Positions 7,178 through 14,109 of a stretch of DNA of 24,641 nt are shown here, one piece after another; position 1 is the stretch's first letter; every line of letters starts with the position of its first letter. Source of the stretch: CAZGDV01 sp964524995 (GTDB taxonomy: Bacteria > Chloroflexota > Dehalococcoidia > SZUA-161); assembly GCA_964524995.1 (NCBI GenBank), contig CAZGDV010000039.1, positions 1 through 24,641 of the forward strand. The letters are read 5' to 3'. The notes under the pieces are model-generated. The model made no database searches. It was not told the DNA's origin and worked only from the letters and a program-made list of their open reading frames with translations. A program made the translations under genes and the position numbers.

Positions 7178-8749
7178 ATGCCAAAGAGGATCAAATCATA
7201 CATAGCCTTGGCATCGCTCGTGTTGGCTGCTGTCTTCATCACGATCTTTGCCCGCCGTCACGGTCCGGTGAGACGTATACCGAATGCACCGCTCCGCCCG
7301 CCGGTACCCGAACGCGAGAAGCTCATTCGATATCACCCGTCAGACTTCACCAAGGCGATACCACATGTGCCGATTCCTCAGCATCCCTACATGGCGCCGA
7401 ATCCCGGCAGCAACATGCACTGTGACGCGTACATCAGCGACACCTACGAGGCGAGCGGCCCCCTCGGCCTGAAGCCGGAGGTCATATCGAGAACCCAGGG
7501 CTTCGGCGGGTACGGGACGATTACATTCGACAGCAAAAGACGGATCGTGGCGGTCTTCAGCAACGGAAGGAAGTTCAAGATCGAGCTGATGGACCCCTAC
7601 ACATTCGAAGAGCTGGCCTCATATGATCTCCCTCCGCGACACTGGAGCTTCTTCTTCAAGGGCATAAGGCCCTGGGAATACCTCGGTGCAGGCATGTATT
7701 TCTATCTGGACCACCTGGACCGCGCCGTAGTGCCCACGACCAGGAACACCATTCAGGTCGTCCAGGCCCCTGACCTCGTGACGAGCAAGAAGTTCGAACT
7801 GGTGCGCGAATACGATGTCGCGGAGTACATGGTGCCCGGAAAGGATGACAGCCCCGCGTTTGCGCTGCCCGATTGGGACGGTAAGTACTACTGGTTCGCA
7901 AGTGTAGAGGGTGTCGTAGGCACAATAGATGTCGATAGCGGCGTTGTCCGTACGATGCGGCTGCAGGGGGAGCTGGTTGAGAACTCCTTCGCCGTGGGCG
8001 AGGACGGCGTATTCATCATCTCTGACCAGGCTATGTATCGCTTCAGCCACGATGACAACGGCAACCCTGTCGCGGACTGGCGCACGGAGTATTCGAAGGC
8101 CGCCGAGAGAAAGGCCGGCCATATCAGCGTGGGTTCGGGGACCTCGACGACGCTGGCGGGGACCCCGAAAGACGGCTTGATCATCATCGCAGACAATGCT
8201 GAGCCGAGGATAAACCTGTTGTTCATCAAGCGTTCAGACGGTGCCGTGGTATGCGGCATACCACTGTTTGCAGAAGGCAAGAGCGGCACAGACCTGACCG
8301 TCATCGGCTTCGAGCATGCCGATGAGAACGGAAAGGGGACCGGGGTCTACTCGGCAATCGCGGAGAACAACTGGGGACCGCATACGTTCCCCTTCGTCCG
8401 TGCCGAACCGGGACTCACCCGCGTGGACGCCGTGAGGAATGGTGACGGGACATATACCTGCAAAGAGGTATGGACGACACGTGAGAAGAGTATCGGCGGG
8501 TTCAGACTGTCATTGGGAAACGGCCTGGTATACATATACGATCAGATCCTGTCACTCTGCAACTCGAAGTGGTACTTCACCGCCATAGATTTCAAGACCG
8601 GCGAAACGGTATACAGGAAGCTCACGGGTACAGGAATGGGGTACAACAACTGGCAAGGCTCTCTCTTTCTCCACCCCGACGGTGGGATAGCGGTTTCCAC
8701 CACCATCTTCGGTGTGGTAATGATTCGAGATACAGTTCAGCAGCTGTGA
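7178..8749 (+). CDS. Exported beta-propeller-like protein of unknown function, copy 1
   Basis: A 523-residue protein. I chose the ATG at 7178 over the one at 7172 because GGAGG (7165-7169) is eight bases from the former and only two from the latter. Residues 2-25 form a basic-then-hydrophobic signal peptide or anchor (PKRIKSYIALASLVLAAVFITIF), so the rest should be outside the cytoplasmic membrane. The body has repeated beta-strand and turn units with Asp/Gly-rich loops (ITFDSKRRIVAVFS, GTIDVDSGVVRTMRL, FIISDQAMYRFS, FLHPDGGIAVST), resembling a propeller of the quinoprotein/YVTN type, but I recognise no family. Conspicuous segments are PGSNMHCDAY, TQGFGGYGT, ADNAEPRINLL, EGKSGTDLT, GFEHA and GYNNWQGSLFLHP. 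These recur in a close paralogue at 12515-14089. Its setting among sulfotransferase, cysC and sat genes suggests a role in that pathway. Confidence 0.8.
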   Translation: MPKRIKSYIALASLVLAAVFITIFARRHGPVRRIPNAPLRPPVPEREKLIRYHPSDFTKAIPHVPIPQHPYMAPNPGSNMHCDAYISDTYEASGPLGLKPEVISRTQGFGGYGTITFDSKRRIVAVFSNGRKFKIELMDPYTFEELASYDLPPRHWSFFFKGIRPWEYLGAGMYFYLDHLDRAVVPTTRNTIQVVQAPDLVTSKKFELVREYDVAEYMVPGKDDSPAFALPDWDGKYYWFASVEGVVGTIDVDSGVVRTMRLQGELVENSFAVGEDGVFIISDQAMYRFSHDDNGNPVADWRTEYSKAAERKAGHISVGSGTSTTLAGTPKDGLIIIADNAEPRINLLFIKRSDGAVVCGIPLFAEGKSGTDLTVIGFEHADENGKGTGVYSAIAENNWGPHTFPFVRAEPGLTRVDAVRNGDGTYTCKEVWTTREKSIGGFRLSLGNGLVYIYDQILSLCNSKWYFTAIDFKTGETVYRKLTGTGMGYNNWQGSLFLHPDGGIAVSTTIFGVVMIRDTVQQL

Positions 8750-9499
8750 GTGCAGATGGCTCACGTACTCGCGATAGTAGGCTTGGTCCTGGCCCTGGAA
8801 CTCATGTTCCCCGGCATGCTCGTGGCCTGGCGGTTCGCATTCCCCGAAGCTGTTGAGCGCGCGCGATCGAGAGTCGACCGCACGCCATGGAAATGCTTCC
8901 TTCTGGGAATAGTGCCCGCCTTGATACTCGCCGCGATAGTCATCATCCTGGTGATCCTTCCGGTCGAGGTGACCAGGATCGCGGGATGCTCGCTCCTGCT
9001 TGTGACTCTCGCCTTCGCCGGGCTCGGAGCGGCGGGCCTGGCCGCCCAGGCGGGGGGAGCGTCAGCGATGCGGGACGCCATTCCGCACGGCCCTTTCGCG
9101 CGTATGCCGGGGCGCTTCCTGTTGGAGCTGGCGGCCTGCCTCTGGCTCGGCGCGGTAGCGACAGCGATTGTGCTGCCAGCGATGGCGGTCCTGCTCGCCC
9201 TTCCGATGGAGCTCAAGTGGCTCACGGCGAGTTCACTGTTCTTCGCGGTGTCCGCAGTCGTCACGATTTGGCTGTTGCGAGCCCGGACCACGGCGTCCGA
9301 GAAACGAGGCTCCTCGGGCATGAGACCGTCCTTTACGCGAGGAGTACTGAAGCTCGAACTGGTGGGAGGATTCCCCCTTATAGGCTGGTTTGTCGCGCTC
9401 CCCATCGGATTCGTGGTGGCGTTGGGCGCTTCGATGTTCGCGATGCTGCGTTGGACGCCACGCGAGCCGATTACTGCTGCACCACGCGCGCCCGGCTAG
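8750..9499 (+). CDS. Polytopic integral membrane protein of unknown function
   Basis: About 249 residues with roughly six hydrophobic segments: 3-28, 47-73, 75-100, 122-150, 156-176 and 205-233 (the last contains VGGFPLIGWFVALPIGFVVALGA). The GTG at 8750 follows the stop codon of the preceding gene without a gap; an ATG at 8756 is the alternative start. Either way translation is probably coupled to the propeller-like gene, implying a matched product. The Pro/Gly-rich last segment looks like the membrane tails found near bactofilin-type or export-accessory proteins, but I cannot name a family. Plausible roles are an anchor or exporter partner for the exported propeller-like proteins (inference). 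It has a high GC third position like its neighbours and no sign of disruption. Confidence 0.72.
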   Translation: MQMAHVLAIVGLVLALELMFPGMLVAWRFAFPEAVERARSRVDRTPWKCFLLGIVPALILAAIVIILVILPVEVTRIAGCSLLLVTLAFAGLGAAGLAAQAGGASAMRDAIPHGPFARMPGRFLLELAACLWLGAVATAIVLPAMAVLLALPMELKWLTASSLFFAVSAVVTIWLLRARTTASEKRGSSGMRPSFTRGVLKLELVGGFPLIGWFVALPIGFVVALGASMFAMLRWTPREPITAAPRAPG

Positions 9500-9575
9500 C
9501 TGGCGTCGCCCGTACGGTAAGGCCCATGTTCCATCTGCTTCTTGATGTCGGCAACTGTTGGAGGCCCGCTCTAGC

Positions 9576-9584
9576 TGCTACAAT
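9576..9584 (+). promoter_or_regulatory. Possible extended -10 element upstream of cysC
   Basis: TGCTACAAT, about 90 bases before the cysC ATG at 9674, matches an extended -10 with one mismatch. A TTGGAG (9558-9563) lies 15 bases upstream, which is too close for a good -35. It is plausible as the start of a cysC-sat-PHP transcript in the 174-base gap after the membrane protein. Confidence 0.3.
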
Positions 9585-9673
9585 AGGATCGGTGATTGCA
9601 GCACCCATAGCCGCCGGTAGCGAGACGCTTCGGCACTAGCAAGGCTATTCACTCAATACCGAAAGGAGAACAG

Positions 9674-10297
9674 ATGTCGGAACCCAAGAGCACCAACATC
9701 ACCTGGCACAAGCCGGTTGTGACCCGGGAAGACAAGGAGGAGAGGAATCGCTATAAGGGCGTCGTATTATGGCTGACGGGACTGCCCAGCTCCGGCAAGT
9801 CCACCCTAGCCCATGAGATCGAGCGGTGCCTGTTTGAGAGGGGGTGCAGTTCCTACGTCCTCGACGGGGACAACATCCGTCACGGACTCAACAAGGACCT
9901 CGGCTTCTCACCCGAAGACCGCAACGAGAACATCCGCCGCATTGGCGAGGTCGCGCACCTGTTCGCCGACGCAGGCGTGATCGCGCTCACGGCGTTCATC
10001 TCGCCATACCGCGCAGACCGGAACCAGGCCAGGTCTTTGAACGAGCCCGGCAGATTCATTGAGATATTCTGCAAGTGCTCCGTCGAGGAGTGCGAGTCAC
10101 GGGACCCCAAGGGTCTGTGGAAGAAGGCGAGGAAGGGCGAGATACCGGAGTTCACCGGTGTGGCCGCCCCCTATGAGGAACCCCTGGCCGCAGAGTTGGT
10201 CATCGAGACCGACAGATACGGCCTCGCTGAGTGTGCTGAGCAGGTAGTGCGATACCTTGAGGAGCACGACATCATGCAGAGGGCCCCTCAATCCTGA
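9674..10297 (+). CDS. cysC: Adenylylsulfate (APS) kinase
   Basis: A 207-residue protein of normal length for single-domain CysC, which phosphorylates APS at the 3' position with ATP to give PAPS. The P-loop is GLPSSGKST (residues 36-44); the family form is usually GLSGAGKST or GLSGSGKST. It is followed by the highly typical SYVLDGDNIRHGLNKDLGFSPEDRNENIRRIGEVAHLFADAG and by TAFISPYRADRNQAR, the APS-binding and lid region. The C-terminal half has DPKGLWKKARKGEIPEFTGVAAPYEEP, again family-typical. AGGAG lies just before the ATG at 9674. It sits upstream of sat and downstream of a sulfotransferase, so its PAPS is more likely spent on sulfonation than on assimilatory reduction; no PAPS reductase is in the window. 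Confidence 0.97.
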   Translation: MSEPKSTNITWHKPVVTREDKEERNRYKGVVLWLTGLPSSGKSTLAHEIERCLFERGCSSYVLDGDNIRHGLNKDLGFSPEDRNENIRRIGEVAHLFADAGVIALTAFISPYRADRNQARSLNEPGRFIEIFCKCSVEECESRDPKGLWKKARKGEIPEFTGVAAPYEEPLAAELVIETDRYGLAECAEQVVRYLEEHDIMQRAPQS

Positions 10298-10304
10298 CGG
10301 CCGA

Positions 10305-10331
10305 GTCCCCGTGGGGGGGACGATTCGTCCC
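10305..10331 (+). promoter_or_regulatory. Two mutually exclusive hairpins between cysC and sat
   Basis: GTCCCC (10305-10310) can pair with GGGGAC (10316-10321). The overlapping GGGACG (10317-10322) can instead pair with CGTCCC (10326-10331). Strands 1 and 3 compete for strand 2, the geometry of an attenuator or translational switch. There is no T-run, and the sat start codon is about 50 bases downstream. Confidence 0.35.
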
Positions 10332-10380
10332 AACTCAAGTCAGCAACCACACAACTAATGCTTGGTGCAGGAGACAAACG

Positions 10381-11580
10381 ATGGATGACGGTTTGATCAA
10401 ACCACACGGTTCGGATACGCTCAACCCGCTGTATGTAGCAGACGAGAGGAGACGAGCTGAGCTTCTTCAAGAGGCGGAGTCCCTCCCTTCTATCATCGTA
10501 TCCTCGGCAGCGGCCTCCAACGCAGTGATGCTCGCTTCCGGCTACTTCAATCCGCTTACCGGGTTCATGGGCCTGGCGGAGTCACTGAAGATAGCCGAAG
10601 GCATGCAGACGAAGGGCGGGCTGTTCTGGCCGGTGCCCATCACCAACGTGGTCAAAGACGCCGGTCCGGTCAGGACTGCAGGGCGCATCGCCCTCCGGGA
10701 CCCGAATGTAGAGGGTAACCCGGTCATCGCCGTCCAGGATGTTGAGGCCATCGAGGATGTAGCCGAAGACCAGATGACGTCCATGGTCAAGAACGTATTC
10801 GGCACCCTCGACGGCGAGCACCCGGGGGTCGCGACGTGGATGGGGTCGGGAAGGACGATGATCTCAGGGCCGATCCAGGTGCTGAACTACTCGTACTTCG
10901 ACAAGGAGTTCCCGGGCACCTTCCGCACCGCAGTCCAACTCCGAGAGACGCTGACCCGGAACGGGTGGAGGACGGTCGTAGCATTCCAGACGCGCAATCC
11001 CATGCACCGTGCGCATGAGGAGCTGGTACGCCTCGCGATGAACGAACTCAACGCCGACGGTGCGGTAATCCATATGCTTCTCGGCAGGTTGAAGAAGGGT
11101 GACATACCGGCGGACGTGCGAGACAAGTGCATAAGGAAGATGGTCGAGAAGTTCTTCCCGCCGAACACCGTCGAGATCGCCGGCTACGGGTTCGACATGC
11201 TGTACGCGGGGCCCCGCGAGGCGCTGCTGCACGCCATATTCCGGCAGAACATGGGGGCGACACACCTGATCGTAGGGCGAGACCATGCCGGCGTCGGCAG
11301 CTACTACGGTGGCTTCGACGCCCAGACCATATTCGACCAGATACCAAAGGATGCCCTCAAGATCGGCATATTCCGCGGCGATCACACCGTATGGTGCAAC
11401 AGATGTGGCAAGATCGTGATGATGCGCGACTGCCCTCACGACAAGGACGACTACCTCATGCTATCGGGCACCAAGGTTCGTGAGATGCTCGCCGCCGGCC
11501 AGGAGCTGCCCCACGAATTCGCCCATCCGGAGGTGGCCAAAATACTGATGGACTACTACCGGGCTGAGGCGGCGAACTAG
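10381..11580 (+). CDS. sat: Sulfate adenylyltransferase (ATP sulfurylase), Sat type
   Basis: A 399-residue ATP sulfurylase of the monomeric Sat family rather than the CysD/CysN type. It catalyses ATP + sulfate to APS + pyrophosphate in the cytoplasm. The catalytic signature QTRNPMHRAHE is at residues 203-213 and the second nucleotide-binding motif GRDHAGVG at 299-306. VWCNRCGKIVMMRDCPH (Cys339, Cys342, Cys351) matches the metal-binding region seen in many bacterial and archaeal Sat proteins, and the end is LSGTKVREML. The ATG at 10381 has AGGAG about ten bases upstream. It follows cysC by 83 bases with the hairpin pair between them. Sat of this type is often dissimilatory, but with cysC adjacent and no aprAB in the window, APS is most likely directed to PAPS here. 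Confidence 0.97.
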   Translation: MDDGLIKPHGSDTLNPLYVADERRRAELLQEAESLPSIIVSSAAASNAVMLASGYFNPLTGFMGLAESLKIAEGMQTKGGLFWPVPITNVVKDAGPVRTAGRIALRDPNVEGNPVIAVQDVEAIEDVAEDQMTSMVKNVFGTLDGEHPGVATWMGSGRTMISGPIQVLNYSYFDKEFPGTFRTAVQLRETLTRNGWRTVVAFQTRNPMHRAHEELVRLAMNELNADGAVIHMLLGRLKKGDIPADVRDKCIRKMVEKFFPPNTVEIAGYGFDMLYAGPREALLHAIFRQNMGATHLIVGRDHAGVGSYYGGFDAQTIFDQIPKDALKIGIFRGDHTVWCNRCGKIVMMRDCPHDKDDYLMLSGTKVREMLAAGQELPHEFAHPEVAKILMDYYRAEAAN

Positions 11581-11611
11581 CCGCGTAATGCATCAGGCCG
11601 GAGTGTCAAGC

Positions 11612-12487
11612 ATGAAGATCGACCTCCACATACACACCAAGACGGGCTCCGACGGCGCAATGACCCTGGAGGAGGTCTTCGCGGAGGCCAAGTCTCGCGG
11701 GATCGGGCTCATCTCTATCAGCGACCACGACTCCATCGATTGCCAGGAGAAAGCTGCCGAGCTCGCTCGAACCTACGGCATGGGCTACGTCCCCGGGGTG
11801 GAACTCAATGTGACCTTCGAGTACCCAGGGCGTCCGAATGGGGCGAAGCGCGTCTCTCTGGACCTGCTTGGCTACAGCTTCGCTATCGACAACCAACAGC
11901 TGAGAGACAAGCTCAGGGTCATGGCCGAGCACAGGGAGGGCAGGGCCCGGCAGATAATGGAGAACATAAACCGCGAGTTCGCAGCGGAGGGAATCCCGAA
12001 GCTCACGCAACAGGACATGGACGCCATTCGCGAAAGCGTGGACGGCGTCTTTGGGCGCCCCCACATAGCGGCATACCTGGAGAAGAAGGGCATAGTGAAG
12101 AGCAGGCAGGAGGCCTTCGACAAATACCTCGTCAAGTGCGACGTTCCCAAGTACCCGCTTTCCCTCGCCGAGGGGGCCGGCCTCATCAGAGGCGCTGGTG
12201 GACTGGCGGTGCTGGCGCACCCCAACGACCCCAACGGGACGTCGCTGGTCGGCCTGTCGCGAGACCTCGACGAACAGACCCGCATCATCGAAGAACACAT
12301 GCTCCCGCACATCGACGGGATCGAGTGCTGGCATTCCAGGAACGATGCAACTACCACAGCTCACTACCTTGCCTTCGCGCAGCGGCACCGGCTCATCGCA
12401 AGCGGCGGCAGCGACTGCCATCAGAAGCCGGTGATAATGGGTACGCTGGAAGTACCTGACTGGGTTGCAGACCAGTTCAAGACATAG
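11612..12487 (+). CDS. PHP-domain phosphoesterase, candidate PAP (3',5'-bisphosphate) phosphatase
   Basis: A 291-residue protein started at the ATG at 11612 (MKIDLHIHT, the usual PHP beginning). GGAG lies eight bases upstream; an ATG at 11588 would add eight atypical residues. Metal-ligand motifs of the PHP superfamily are present: HIH (residues 6-8), SDHDS (37-41), PGVELN (61-66), AHPND, CWHSRND and SGGSDCHQ near the C-terminus. The architecture corresponds to the YciV/RNase AM-type group (COG0613), some members of which hydrolyse 3',5'-nucleoside bisphosphates such as pAp to AMP, while others trim RNA. Its position between sat (31 bases upstream) and the second propeller gene (27 bases downstream), in a block whose sulfotransferase would generate PAP, makes PAP recycling the most economical role. 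That step is inferred from context. Confidence 0.85.
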   Translation: MKIDLHIHTKTGSDGAMTLEEVFAEAKSRGIGLISISDHDSIDCQEKAAELARTYGMGYVPGVELNVTFEYPGRPNGAKRVSLDLLGYSFAIDNQQLRDKLRVMAEHREGRARQIMENINREFAAEGIPKLTQQDMDAIRESVDGVFGRPHIAAYLEKKGIVKSRQEAFDKYLVKCDVPKYPLSLAEGAGLIRGAGGLAVLAHPNDPNGTSLVGLSRDLDEQTRIIEEHMLPHIDGIECWHSRNDATTTAHYLAFAQRHRLIASGGSDCHQKPVIMGTLEVPDWVADQFKT

Positions 12488-12514
12488 GCGGACTAAGCTA
12501 AGGGTTGCAGGGGG

Positions 12515-14089
12515 ATGATGCGAAGAACCGCCCTTGCCTTGCTCGTGCTCTGCCTGTGGGTGTTGCCCTTCGCCGCGATCACACTGTCGATAATGGCATC
12601 GGACGGGTCAGCGACGAAGGCCATCCCCAACGGCTTGCTGTATCCCCTCGTGCCTGAGTCCGAGCAGTTCATCCGATACCGGCCCGCTGACTACTCGGCG
12701 CCGGTGGCACACGTGGAGATCCCACAACACCCCTTCATGGCGGCAAACCCCGGCAGCAACATGCACTGCGACGCCTACATGAGCGATGCCTACGAAGCCA
12801 GCGGACCGGTCGGATCGAATCCCGAGGTCGTTTCGAAAACGCAGGGCTTCGGCGGCTACGGCACCGTCGCCTTCGACTCCGCAGGACGCCTCGTCGGGGT
12901 GTACGGCAACGCGAGAGACTTCCAGATCGAGCTGATGGCCCCGTACACATTGGGGGAGCTGGGCTCCTACGACCTCCCGCCCCGTCCCTGGAGCCGACTC
13001 TTCGGCGGCGTCAGGCCGTGGAAGTACATCGGCGCCGGCATGTATTTCTATCTCGACGAGCAGGACCGTGCTGTCGTGCCAACAACCGTGAACACGGTCC
13101 AGATCGTCCAGGTGCCGGGGCCAGGGAGGGGGGAGGAGTTCGAGCTGGTGCGCGAATACGATCTCTCCGGCCACGTCGTTCCCGATACCGAGGACAGCGT
13201 AGCCTGGGTGTTGCCCGATTGGGGCGGCGACTACTACTGGTATGCGACGACTCAGGGAATCGTGGGTACGGTTGAGATAGAGTCCAGCGCTGTCCGCACT
13301 CTTCGTTTAGAGGGAGAGCTGATCGAGAACTCGTTTGCCGTTGGCGAGGAAGGCGTATTCATCATATCCGACAGGGCTATGTACCGTTTCAGCCAGGACG
13401 GAGACGGCGATATCACAGTTGACTGGCGCACCGAGTACGATCCGGGCAGCCAGGCCAAGCCCGGCCATATAACGCGCGGATCTGGCACATCGGTGACCCT
13501 TGCCGGTGGGACCGACGGGCTCGTCGTGATCGCCGACAACGCCGAGCCCAGAATCAACCTCCTTCTCCTTGAGCGCTCAGACGGCACCATCGTGTGCAGT
13601 ACACCGGTCTTCGAGGAAGGCAAAAGCGGGACCGACCTGACGACGATAGGCTTCGAGCACGCCAACAGCGAGGGCAACGGCACGGGCATCTACTCGGTGA
13701 TCGTGGAGAACAACTGGGGACACCATTCGTTCCCGTTCTCGCAACCCGTTCCGGGGCTGACAAGGGTGGATGTTACCAGGCACGATGATGGCACCTACAC
13801 GTGCGGCGAGGTCTGGACCAGCGACGAGATGAGCGTCGGGGGATTCAGGCTGTCATTCGGAAACGGCCTCGTCTACATCTACGACAAGCAGGGGTCTTTC
13901 GTGAACACTAAGTGGTACTTCACCGCCCTGGATTTCGCGACGGGCGACGCCGTGTACAGGAAGATGACCGGGACGGGCCAGGGCTACAACAACTGGCAGG
14001 GATCGTTGTTCCTGCACCCGGATGGCGGAGCGGCGTACTCGACAACCATCTTCGGACTGGTGATGCTGCGTGACGGCATCTACCCCTAA
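12515..14089 (+). CDS. Exported beta-propeller-like protein of unknown function, copy 2
   Basis: A 524-residue paralogue of the product at 7178-8749, collinear over its whole length and clearly more than half identical by eye. An N-terminal signal or anchor (residues 5-30, TALALLVLCLWVLPFAAITLSIM) precedes the same body: PGSNMHCDAY, TQGFGGYGT, ENSFAVGEEGVFIISDRAMYRFS, ADNAEPRINLL, EGKSGTDLT, GFEHA, YTCGEVW and GYNNWQGSLFLHPDGG. Three cysteines are shared by both copies (in HCDAY, VC after RSDG, and YTC). Copy 1 has an additional Cys near its C-terminus where this copy has Val. The start is ambiguous between adjacent ATG codons at 12515 and 12518. The two copies flank the cysC-sat-PHP genes, so the duplication is dispersed within one block and not in tandem. 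Function unknown. Confidence 0.8.
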   Translation: MMRRTALALLVLCLWVLPFAAITLSIMASDGSATKAIPNGLLYPLVPESEQFIRYRPADYSAPVAHVEIPQHPFMAANPGSNMHCDAYMSDAYEASGPVGSNPEVVSKTQGFGGYGTVAFDSAGRLVGVYGNARDFQIELMAPYTLGELGSYDLPPRPWSRLFGGVRPWKYIGAGMYFYLDEQDRAVVPTTVNTVQIVQVPGPGRGEEFELVREYDLSGHVVPDTEDSVAWVLPDWGGDYYWYATTQGIVGTVEIESSAVRTLRLEGELIENSFAVGEEGVFIISDRAMYRFSQDGDGDITVDWRTEYDPGSQAKPGHITRGSGTSVTLAGGTDGLVVIADNAEPRINLLLLERSDGTIVCSTPVFEEGKSGTDLTTIGFEHANSEGNGTGIYSVIVENNWGHHSFPFSQPVPGLTRVDVTRHDDGTYTCGEVWTSDEMSVGGFRLSFGNGLVYIYDKQGSFVNTKWYFTALDFATGDAVYRKMTGTGQGYNNWQGSLFLHPDGGAAYSTTIFGLVMLRDGIYP

Positions 14090-14109
14090 CAGCGCTGTTG
14101 AGGTGGAAC

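Noticed and set aside
9674..11580. Dissimilatory sulfate reduction locus
   Set aside because: sat alone could suggest it, but the adjacent gene is cysC, and no apr, dsr or qmo gene is in the window. PAPS synthesis explains the pair better.
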